From: SAR324 cluster bacterium
Lineage (GTDB): Bacteria; SAR324; XYD2-FULL-50-16
Direction of reading: 5' to 3'
Assembly: GCA_002401295.1 (NCBI GenBank)
Contig: NVSR01000009.1
Location: forward strand, 41,449 to 48,849
DNA length: 7,401 bases
Below are positions 1 through 5,085 of the stretch, in pieces. The translations under genes were made by a program, and so were the position numbers. Under the pieces are notes generated by a model, which saw only the letters and a program-made list of their open reading frames with translations, was not told where the DNA came from and ran no database searches. Each line of letters opens with the position of its first letter. Within the stretch, counting starts at the first letter, position 1.

Positions 1-368
1 CCGCGATCTTCCTGGTCAATCTGGTGGGATGAAACGCCCAAGTCTGCCAAAATATAGTCGACCTTGACTCCCTGCTCCCGCAGTCGCCGCACTCCTTCCG
101 CAAAGGAGTAATGATGCAGAGTGTAACGACCTGAGAAGTCGGCTAGAGTCTTGTCGGCAGCGGCCAAGGCCTGCTCATCTCGGTCTACACCGTGTAGGTA
201 AAGACCCGGTACTTGTTGCAATAATGCTTTGGAGTGGCCAGCTCCCCCCAAGGTACAATCAATCATCGACTCTGCGTTCTCCGGGCAGTACTCCAATACT
301 TCGTCCAGTAAAACGGATATATGTTCAAAATTCACTTCTTTATACTCAAATAGGATCTTAGATGTCAT
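1..368 (-). CDS. rsmH: 16S rRNA (cytosine-1402 N4)-methyltransferase RsmH, N-terminal part (cut by window edge)
   Basis: RsmH (MraW) transfers a methyl group from S-adenosylmethionine to N4 of C1402 in the decoding centre of 16S rRNA and acts in the cytoplasm. Reading the minus strand from the ATG at 368 gives 122 residues before the left edge; the family is usually about 300 to 320 long, so more than half is missing. Visible family hallmarks are HISVLLDEVLEYC (residues 16-28; most relatives have P where this has S), the SAM-binding loop IDCTLGGAGHS (36-46), the acidic end of the next strand VDRDEQAL (61-68), and ADLGVSSHQID (108-118). About 14 residues precede the usual start of homology, slightly longer than typical. 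GAGGGA lies just upstream of the ATG. In many bacteria rsmH follows mraZ and heads the division and cell wall cluster; no mraZ is seen upstream here. The leader is unusually structured (separate entries). Confidence 0.95.
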   Translation of the reverse strand, partial: MTSKILFEYKEVNFEHISVLLDEVLEYCPENAESMIDCTLGGAGHSKALLQQVPGLYLHGVDRDEQALAAADKTLADFSGRYTLHHYSFAEGVRRLREQGVKVDYILADLGVSSHQIDQEDR

Positions 369-389
369 TCCCTCAGCCTCATAGGCTGA
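365..389 (-). promoter_or_regulatory. Hairpin over the rsmH ribosome-binding region, with possible 5-codon leader ORF
   Basis: TCAGCCT (373-379) and AGGCTGA (383-389) form a perfect 7-bp stem with a 3-base loop. In the rsmH transcript the 3' arm runs into the Shine-Dalgarno-like GAGGGA next to the ATG at 368, so folding could restrict ribosome access. The loop contains an ATG (382-380 on the minus strand) that opens a five-residue frame, MRLRE, whose TGA overlaps the rsmH start as ATGA. That geometry would suit translational coupling, but there is no strong ribosome-binding site for the mini-ORF. The pairing is directly visible; any regulatory role is inference. Confidence 0.4.
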
Positions 390-391
390 AA

Positions 392-418
392 ATTTGCTCC
401 CAGTATGAGCAAGCAAAT
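392..418 (-). promoter_or_regulatory. Second hairpin in the rsmH leader
   Basis: ATTTGCT (392-398) and AGCAAAT (412-418) are perfect inverted arms around a 13-base loop. An alternative internal pairing, GCTC (396-399) with GAGC (407-410), overlaps them. This element lies between the large palindrome at 435-486 and the hairpin over the ribosome-binding site, giving three hairpins in a row upstream of rsmH. The mutually exclusive pairings would suit an RNA switch, but nothing matches a riboswitch family I recognise. Confidence 0.35.
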
Positions 419-434
419 AAAAAATGGAAAGGGG

Positions 435-486
435 AATCCCCGATCTTACCCTGGATGGAGCTCCATCCAGGGTGAAATCGGGGATT
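435..486. repeat. 52-base near-perfect palindrome; possible bidirectional terminator or dispersed palindromic element
   Basis: The two 26-base halves meet between 460 and 461. Every position pairs except 445/476, with one G-U pair (447/474). The core is ACCCTGGATGGAG (448-460) against CTCCATCCAGGGT, and the outer arms are AATCCCCGAT and ATCGGGGATT. On the plus strand the structure is followed by a short TTTT inside ATTTTAG; on the minus strand a run of six T lies roughly a dozen bases beyond it. It could therefore end transcription in either direction, although the T tracts are not canonical. The size and symmetry also fit a mobile palindromic element or an insertion remnant. It is upstream of rsmH and no intact gene immediately feeds into it. 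Confidence 0.6.
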
Positions 487-553
487 TTAGTCTAGGGGAG
501 TGCTCAGGAGTGGGCCGATTGAAGAGTTGTTTTGGGGCTATTTATGTCTATAA

Positions 554-748
554 CTTTGCGACTATACTGTAGTTTTCCACTGCTGCCTCCTTCTTTACTC
601 TCCTTGTGTAGGAAAATACTATGTTATCGTTGATGTGAATCGTGACGGCAAGATTACCGAAGGCACGGATATTATCGATGCTGTTAATAAGAATGGAAAA
701 ACGATTCTGACTGATCCGAATATAGTTGGTTTTTCCGTAGTGAAGTGA
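554..748 (+). pseudogene. Headless coding remnant with an EF-hand/dockerin-like calcium loop
   Basis: One plus-strand frame is open from just after a TAA at 551 to a TGA at 746-748. From about 605 it reads like real protein: KYYVIVDVNRDGKITEG, then TDIIDAVNKNGKTILTD, then PNIVGFSVVK and stop. DVNRDGKIT carries the D-x-N-x-D-G spacing of calcium-binding loops in dockerins and EF hands, but the following acidic residue is one position later than in a canonical dockerin. The frame has no ATG, and a GTG at 635 would cut through the motif. The part before about 605 is rich in Cys and Leu and does not look coding. I read it as the C-terminal remnant of a secreted or surface calcium-binding protein whose front was lost by deletion or frameshift. 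The codon-like texture and motif are visible; the family is uncertain. Confidence 0.45.
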
Positions 749-1035
749 ACCCTCAAACACTGATGTGTAAATTAACCTAATGGGTTTTTAGCTCTTGAGA
801 GTTGCTGTTCCTCCTCTTCCAGAGAGAGGGCGAAGTAGGAGGATATGATCTTGATAAAGACCCCCCAATCTTTGATGCCTGAGCCTTAGTAAAAAAATAA
901 CTTCCAAAAATATAAAATCTATTGTTATAATTCCATTCTTTATTTAAGTAGCTTGTTTGAAATGAAGATATCAATTGTAGACTAGTACTTAGTCAGAGTT
1001 GCTTTTCCGGGCAAAATCTTAAATTTCACTTCACC
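749..1035. other. Gene-free spacer with a bulged hairpin
   Basis: No supported gene. TCCTCCT plus CTTC (809-819) pairs with GAAG, a bulged T (836), and AGGAGGA (837-843), giving an 11-bp stem around a 12-base purine-rich loop. The 3' arm contains AGGAGGA, a perfect Shine-Dalgarno-like tract, but the frame after it (YDLDKDPPIFDA and stop) has no suitable start and closes quickly. The remainder is AT-rich with A and T runs. A minus-strand open frame of 65 codons (777-974) has low-complexity Ser/Pro/Arg content and is not credible as a gene. Confidence 0.4.
809..843. repeat. Inverted repeat (bulged hairpin) in spacer
   Basis: The arms TCCTCCTCTTC and GAAG-T-AGGAGGA are complementary apart from a single bulged T. 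The loop is AGAGAGAGGG-rich. It does not sit at the end of a credible gene and lacks a T tract, so a dispersed intergenic palindromic repeat is more likely than a terminator. Only one copy is visible in this window. Confidence 0.4.
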
Positions 1036-1095
1036 ATTCGACATTCCTTGTTCGATATTTGATATTATTTTGAATCTAGAATGTCGAATATCGAA
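1036..1095. repeat. Nested inverted-repeat element built from TTCGAyATT units
   Basis: Two overlapping dyads share the right-hand arm. ATTCGACATTC (1036-1046) pairs exactly with GAATGTCGAAT (1079-1089), and TTCGATATT (1051-1059) pairs exactly with AATATCGAA (1087-1095). The left half also holds two imperfect direct copies of a TTCGA[CT]ATT unit. Short repeats with this texture are typical of multicopy intergenic elements in some bacterial genomes, from general memory rather than a search. It lies about 160 bases upstream of the solute-binding protein gene, far enough not to be an obvious operator. Confidence 0.55.
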
Positions 1096-1243
1096 GGATC
1101 GCTTTCATTTCCAAGTTACTAATTGGGAACGAAGGAAAGATATTAAATGGAGAGCCGTAACTAAACTGAGGAAAATCTTTCCCAATATTGAATATTTAAG
1201 ATGCGACCCCCTAAACGCATTTTAATAACTAGAATTAACTTGT

Positions 1244-1247
1244 GAGG
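1244..1247 (+). promoter_or_regulatory. Ribosome-binding site of the solute-binding protein gene
   Basis: GAGG lies five bases before the ATG at 1253, in the context TGTGAGGTTAAAATG. It supports that start, which also gives a complete signal peptide. No convincing sigma-70 promoter was picked out in the AT-rich stretch upstream. Confidence 0.6.
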
Positions 1248-1252
1248 TTAAA

Positions 1253-2758
1253 ATGATTAAAAAAGGTTTAATTTTTGTACTGTTTAGTTTTTGTTGTCTC
1301 CTGTCTACTGTTGGGGCGCAAACGTTACGAGTGACCTTGGAGTCCATTCCACAAGCAAGGGGTTGGTCGATGAGTACTTCAGGTGGTGAGTTAGTTTATT
1401 CCCAATGGGTGTTTGATTCCCTGGTACAACGTGGTGAACAGCAGAAAATCGAACCCAGATTAGCGATTAAATGGGAACAGGTTTCCCCCACAACCTTGAG
1501 GTTTCACTTACGAAAAGATGTGGTCTTTCATAGTGGCAATGCTTTCACCGCTAAGGATGTGGCCTGGACTCTGGAAAAGTTAAAAGAAAGTGCTTCTAGA
1601 GGGCAGGGCTTTGATAGTCTGCAAGCCAAAGTGTTGGATGATCATACCATTGAGTTATCCAGTAATACGGAGAGTGGGCTTTTACTGAATTTAGCCGCTT
1701 ACCTTTATCCGGCAGATCGACGCTTTTATGAGAAAGCACAAGCTGCAGAAAAATCTCAAGAAGCTCTGTTGGAATCAGGCACAGGCAAGTATCAGGTCAC
1801 TCAGAGGCAGGATGAAAAAAAAGTAGTGATGGAGGTCTTTTCGGAGCACTGGGATCAAAAGGTTAAAGGGAATGTGCAAAAGATTATCATCACCTCAATT
1901 GCCCAGGGAGATCTTCGAGTGGAAGCACTGCTTGCTGGTAAAACAGATTTAATCTCCTCAATTCCATTGAAAGAACACAAACGATTGCGCAGGAGTCGAA
2001 GGGTTAAATTATTTTCCGCTGATAGTAATCAAGTTGTCAGTTTACAGATCAATCAAACTCGGAATGAGTCCTTGCGAGACTTACGTGTTCGCTTGGCTAT
2101 TGCTTTCGCGATTCGGAATCATGGACTTGTTAAGCAGGTGTTAGTGGGGGCGGCGAAGGCTGCGACTCAATATCCACCCAAGGGATCGATTGATTATAAT
2201 CCAAAGCTTAGAAGTCGTTATAGCCTAAAAAGGGCCAGCCGTTATTTGAAACAAGCCGGGTTGGATCAGGGATTTGCTCTTGATATGATTGCTGCGGATG
2301 ACAATCAGGAAATTGCTCAAAAAATTGTAACCATGCTGGGCAAGGTGAAAATTAAGGTGAATTTGAAGATCATCCCTCGGCAAAGTTACCTGGAGCAATT
2401 TCTGCTGAAACAGGCTGATTTGCAAATGATCAGTTGGGCCCCCCAAGCTGAGAATGCTGCCGACTATTATCAAGCCATGCTGCTAACTCCCAACGCAGAC
2501 AAACAATTAGGAAAATATAATAGTGGAAATTATTCTAACCCGATCTTGGATGCCGTGGTGCTTGCTAGTAGCAGTGAAGTGGATCCTCTGCGTAGAATCA
2601 AGCTTTTACAGGCTGCTGCTAAGATTGCTTATGACGACGTAGCCTTTGTCCCACTCTATTGGAAAAAAGACTCTTGGGCTGCTAAAAGGACGTTGAAATT
2701 GAGCCCTTTGATGAACCAGCAGAACCTACCGGTTCTTAGTAAGCTGGTTCTGAAGTAA
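1253..2758 (+). CDS. ABC transporter substrate-binding protein, family 5 (peptide/nickel type)
   Basis: This is a periplasmic binding protein of the SBP_bac_5 family (DppA, OppA, NikA relatives), which captures oligopeptides, heme, nickel complexes or similar ligands for an ABC importer. Residues 1-22 form a Sec signal peptide (KK, a hydrophobic run, then VGA before Q23). No lipobox is present, so it should be soluble. Family signatures include YSQWVFDSLVQRG (49-61), a region reading IEPRLAIKWE (66-75), and FHLRKDVVFHSGNAFTAKDV (84-103), the classic family motif. The C-terminal part with PLYWKKDSWA is also typical. At 501 residues the length is normal. No permease or ATPase gene is beside it, so it is an orphan here, and the ligand cannot be inferred. 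The spacer after it holds a short dispersed repeat, then a convergent gene. Confidence 0.9.
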   Translation: MIKKGLIFVLFSFCCLLSTVGAQTLRVTLESIPQARGWSMSTSGGELVYSQWVFDSLVQRGEQQKIEPRLAIKWEQVSPTTLRFHLRKDVVFHSGNAFTAKDVAWTLEKLKESASRGQGFDSLQAKVLDDHTIELSSNTESGLLLNLAAYLYPADRRFYEKAQAAEKSQEALLESGTGKYQVTQRQDEKKVVMEVFSEHWDQKVKGNVQKIIITSIAQGDLRVEALLAGKTDLISSIPLKEHKRLRRSRRVKLFSADSNQVVSLQINQTRNESLRDLRVRLAIAFAIRNHGLVKQVLVGAAKAATQYPPKGSIDYNPKLRSRYSLKRASRYLKQAGLDQGFALDMIAADDNQEIAQKIVTMLGKVKIKVNLKIIPRQSYLEQFLLKQADLQMISWAPQAENAADYYQAMLLTPNADKQLGKYNSGNYSNPILDAVVLASSSEVDPLRRIKLLQAAAKIAYDDVAFVPLYWKKDSWAAKRTLKLSPLMNQQNLPVLSKLVLK

Positions 2759-2766
2759 GCTGGTTA

Positions 2767-2798
2767 GAGTCGGAGACGCTGTACTGACTCCGACCTAC
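2767..2798 (-). repeat. Dispersed intergenic repeat, copy 1 (inverted relative to copy 2)
   Basis: Read on the minus strand, this 32-base segment matches plus-strand 7026-7057 at 28 of 32 positions, including the shared core CAGCGTCTCCGACTC. Internally, GTCGGAG (2769-2775) and CTCCGAC (2788-2794) form a 7-bp stem with a 12-base loop. It lies between the ends of two convergent genes (2758 and 2824), where such a hairpin could also act as a bidirectional terminator, although T tracts are lacking. Two copies in inverse orientation in different spacers indicate a multicopy element of the REP type. Confidence 0.7.
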
Positions 2799-2823
2799 TA
2801 GAGAAAGCCCCCTGCTGAAAGCT

Positions 2824-3597
2824 TCATGAACCTTGATAATTCACATAGGCCAGACGTAGGATGGTCACAAATACCACACTGAGAAAAACAGGGCGAATAA
2901 AAGCTGCTCCCTTTTTGATGGCCAGCCCTGAGCCGATGCGAGCGCCAATCAATTGCCCGGCACCCATGCTGAGTCCTACAGAGTAGACAACATTGCCTCC
3001 CTGAATAAATAAAATCAGAGCAATCACATTGCTACTAAAATTCATCACCTTCGTGATTCCTGTAGCCTTGGTCATGTTTAGGCCTAGAAGCAATAAGATC
3101 GCAGCTGTCCAGAAGGATCCTGTGCCCGGGCCGAAAAAACCATCATAAAAACCGAGAAGCAGACCAAAAATGAAGAAAAAAATGGGTGATTCTAGTCGGG
3201 CAGGTCGCTCTTTAAAACCCAAATCTTTGGAAAGTAAGGTATGTAAAAATACCCCCAAAAGCAGGAATGGAATGATCTGCTGGAGAAAGCCCGCATCGAT
3301 CTGTTGAATGGACCAGGCACCAATGCCAGCCCCAATTAAAGTGAAGATCACGCCTCTCCAAACTTCAGACAGAGAAATCTCTCCTTTTCGCAGGAAGTTC
3401 CAAGTTGCGGAGAAAGTACCGAAGGTTCCTTGCAATTTATTGGTCCCTAAAGCGATCTGTGGAGGTAAACCGATGGAAAGCAAAGCCGGTAAGGCAATCA
3501 AACCCCCACCACCAGCAATAGAATCAATGAATCCTGCCATCAGCCCTACTAGAAATAACAAGGCTAAGAGTTCAATGGAGATGGTTAGAGCGGGCAT
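2824..3597 (-). CDS. TauE/SafE (TSUP) family membrane permease
   Basis: Members of this inner-membrane family export or import sulfite, sulfoacetate, taurine-related and other small organic anions; the substrate here is unknown. The 257-residue protein is almost wholly hydrophobic, with seven or eight likely membrane segments. The two pseudo-repeat motifs of the family are clear: GFIDSIAGGGGLIALPALL (22-40) followed by GTNKLQGTFGT (51-61), and YDGFFGPGTGSFW (151-163) followed by NMTKATGITKVMNFSSN (174-190). It resembles the YfcA branch. The ATG at 3597 gives a full first segment, but the ribosome-binding site is poor. It lies 36 bases downstream of the alkyltransferase-like gene on the same strand and is probably cotranscribed and perhaps translationally dependent on it. 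Confidence 0.9.
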   Translation of the reverse strand: MPALTISIELLALLFLVGLMAGFIDSIAGGGGLIALPALLSIGLPPQIALGTNKLQGTFGTFSATWNFLRKGEISLSEVWRGVIFTLIGAGIGAWSIQQIDAGFLQQIIPFLLLGVFLHTLLSKDLGFKERPARLESPIFFFIFGLLLGFYDGFFGPGTGSFWTAAILLLLGLNMTKATGITKVMNFSSNVIALILFIQGGNVVYSVGLSMGAGQLIGARIGSGLAIKKGAAFIRPVFLSVVFVTILRLAYVNYQGS

Positions 3598-3633
3598 AAC
3601 TTACAGAATGATTGGGGTTGCAGGTGGGCATTG

Positions 3634-3993
3634 TCAGTCAATAAAAAAATCATGAAGCATAGCCCATTCTGGATCCGGACCTTGCCAGCGATTGACTTTC
3701 ATGTCGATTTTATCCTTTGCACTGAAGGGAATGCCTTCAGCTTCAAGCAATTGTTTTTGGATCAGACTGCCATCACCAGAACGTCGGGGACTCACCTTTC
3801 CTTGACTATTCACTACCCTCTGCCAGGGAATATCCACTTCAGGGGGGATAGCCGCCATGGCGTAACCAACCATTCTGGCAGTACAAGCTCCAGTGAAGTC
3901 AGCGATTTGTCCGTAATTAGCCACTTTTCCAGAGGGAATTTGTGCTACCAGCCCATAAATCCTTTGATAAAGGGGCGCCTTGTTTAAAGACAT
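3634..3993 (-). CDS. Alkyltransferase-like protein (ATL, MGMT-type DNA-binding domain without the reactive cysteine)
   Basis: ATL proteins bind O6-alkylguanine lesions, flip the base and recruit nucleotide excision repair, but cannot transfer the alkyl group. The 119 residues cover the MGMT DNA-binding domain. IPSGKVANYGQIA (19-31) holds the base-flipping tyrosine (Y27), TARMVGYAM (38-46) holds the arginine finger (R40), and IPWQRVVNSQGKVSPR (55-70) is the active-site loop. In true alkyltransferases that loop reads PCHRV. Here cysteine is replaced by tryptophan (W57), as in E. coli YbaZ and yeast Atl1, and the histidine by glutamine, which is less usual. I chose the ATG at 3993; a TTG at 4008 in the same frame would add MQITI, and neither start has a strong ribosome-binding site. 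It heads a likely two-gene unit with the permease downstream. Confidence 0.88.
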   Translation of the reverse strand: MSLNKAPLYQRIYGLVAQIPSGKVANYGQIADFTGACTARMVGYAMAAIPPEVDIPWQRVVNSQGKVSPRRSGDGSLIQKQLLEAEGIPFSAKDKIDMKVNRWQGPDPEWAMLHDFFID

Positions 3994-4008
3994 AATTGTG
4001 ATCTGCAA

Positions 4009-4236
4009 GGAGAGAAAAGAATTACTGGAGAGATCTTGATCTCAAAGGGGGGATGCTCCCACATCATCTGTGGAAAGGCAAGATTGGAACTTTGGTCGCC
4101 GGAAAAACGTAATATTAACAAACCAACGCCTTCGACTTCTAAAAGCTAGGCAGGAATGGAGGAGCCGATTCAACGACGTCAACTGAGGGGATTTTGAGTG
4201 GAGATACGAATGGCGGGAGATTCCCGCCAGATCAAC
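4009..4236. other. Intergenic region between the yceI-family gene and the ATL gene
   Basis: No gene seen. It must contain the promoter for the minus-strand ATL-permease pair, but I could not pick a convincing one. Small inverted repeats lie close to the ATL start: GAGATC-TT-GATCTC (4030-4043) and CCACA-N5-TGTGG (4059-4073). They are candidate operator or hairpin elements with no supporting context. The left-reading end of the yceI-family transcript is marked by a stronger hairpin (separate entry). Confidence 0.35.
4211..4229 (-). terminator. Hairpin after the YceI-family gene, likely transcription terminator
   Basis: TGGCGGGA (4211-4218) and TCCCGCCA (4222-4229) form a perfect GC-rich 8-bp stem with a 3-base loop, starting eight bases past the stop codon of the minus-strand YceI-family gene. 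The position and strength suit a terminator. The expected T run is absent on the distal side, so it may instead protect the 3' end of the mRNA. Confidence 0.5.
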
Positions 4237-4824
4237 TTATTTCTTGCGAATGGCTTGGATTTCCAGAGTAATCGTTACTTCATCACCAACAACAACACCG
4301 CCTGTTTCCAGAGCAGGATTGTATTCCAGACCAAAACTTTTTCGGCTGATTTTTGCAGTTGCTTCAAAACCAGCGCGCTCATTTCCCCAAGGATCAGTAT
4401 TAACACCCATGAATTCACCTTTGAAAGCAACTTTTTTGGTGATTCCACGGATAGTTAAGTCTCCGTAGACTTTAATGTCATCTCCCTTACCCTGGATTCG
4501 ATTGCTGACAAAAGTCATCGTAGGATATTGCTTGGCAGCAAAGAAGTCAGGGCTTTTCAAATGTCCATCTCTCTTTGGTTGTTGCGTATCCAAGGAGGCA
4601 ATTTGAACTACAGCACTGACAGACTGCAAGGTACGGGTAGCAGCATCGGCTTCAAGCTTGGCTGTAAAATCAGAAAAAACACCACGTACCTTAAACATCA
4701 TCAGATGTTTGACGGAAAAGTTTACCTGGGAATGGGCTGGATCCACATTGTACTCCGCAGCGGAAACCATGGAGGTGGATAAGGCTAAAAAGCTCAGAAC
4801 AACAACTGCGAATCTCTTAAACAT
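4237..4824 (-). CDS. yceI: YceI-family periplasmic protein (polyisoprenoid-binding lipocalin-like fold)
   Basis: YceI proteins form a beta-barrel that binds long-chain isoprenoids or other amphiphiles in the periplasm; in several bacteria they respond to pH, osmotic or oxidative stress. Residues 1-22 are a signal peptide (KR, a hydrophobic run, then VSA before A23). The mature part begins AEYNVDPAHSQVNFSVKHLM (23-42), the most diagnostic part of the family. It continues with LDTQQPKRDGHLKSPDFF, then YPTMTFVSNRI, then the paired motifs YGDLTIRGITKKV and ISRKSFGLEYNPALETGGVV, ending in GDEVTITLEIQAIRKK. At 195 residues it matches the family's usual 190 to 200. GAGA precedes the ATG by a suitable distance. 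It is divergently transcribed from a LysR regulator that probably controls it; a terminator-like hairpin follows. Confidence 0.93.
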   Translation of the reverse strand: MFKRFAVVVLSFLALSTSMVSAAEYNVDPAHSQVNFSVKHLMMFKVRGVFSDFTAKLEADAATRTLQSVSAVVQIASLDTQQPKRDGHLKSPDFFAAKQYPTMTFVSNRIQGKGDDIKVYGDLTIRGITKKVAFKGEFMGVNTDPWGNERAGFEATAKISRKSFGLEYNPALETGGVVVGDEVTITLEIQAIRKK

Positions 4825-5085
4825 GACAATCTCTCGTAAAATCGTTTTTGGCTCAACTGGTAGTAATAACTTCAGCTATAATCTAATGAGTGAATACTCA
4901 CCTAAACTGTGATTCAAAAGTATAGCCTTCTCATTCATCGGACAATCCCCTATATTATGGAAACATTGTCAACAAAACGAAGACAGTTTTTCAGCACTCT
5001 AATTTGAATCAAAGACATTCCTATAGTTGGAGATTCGTGATGATCGTTTTTAAGTGACTTAATTTTAAGCAAAAAAGCAAGGTTT
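4825..5085. promoter_or_regulatory. Shared divergent control region for the yceI-family and lysR genes
   Basis: These 261 bases separate two genes that read away from each other, a classic arrangement for LysR-type control. The clearest operator-like dyad is TGAGT-N4-ACTCA (4887-4900). A second pair of 8-base arms, GATTCAAA (4911-4918) and TTTGAATC (5003-5010), flanks the middle. TATAAT (4877-4882, plus strand) matches a -10 box but lacks a good -35 at the right distance; TATATT (4951-4956) is another AT-rich candidate. Which of these are functional cannot be settled by eye. Confidence 0.4.
4887..4900. promoter_or_regulatory. Candidate LysR operator dyad
   Basis: TGAGT and ACTCA are perfect 5-base inverted arms around GAAT. 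LysR-type regulators usually bind dyads around a T-N11-A core; this one is T-N12-A, so it is close but not exact. It lies 63 bases upstream of the yceI-family start, where a bound regulator could contact RNA polymerase. Confidence 0.3.

Noticed and set aside
548..760. Minus-strand frame of 70 codons
   Set aside because: It lies opposite the calcium-loop remnant, which has far better protein texture on the plus strand; it has no recognisable domain and no ribosome-binding site.
777..974. Minus-strand frame of 65 codons
   Set aside because: Low-complexity Ser/Pro/Arg/Asn composition, overlaps the 809-843 hairpin, and shows no family motif; judged non-coding.
1036..1095. A short CRISPR-like array from repeated TTCGA units
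   Set aside because: Only two or three imperfect short units without regular spacers, arranged as inverted arms; this is not a CRISPR array.
3643..3649. Run of seven identical bases near the end of the ATL gene as a frameshift site
   Set aside because: It falls a few codons before the stop and the frame is intact through the end, so there is no sign of programmed or accidental slippage.
3308..3987. Plus-strand frames of 115 and 118 codons
   Set aside because: Both are antisense shadows of the TSUP permease and the alkyltransferase-like gene, which carry clear family motifs.
4198..4912. Several plus-strand frames opposite the YceI-family gene
   Set aside because: They lie antisense to a gene with unmistakable family signatures and lack any domain of their own.
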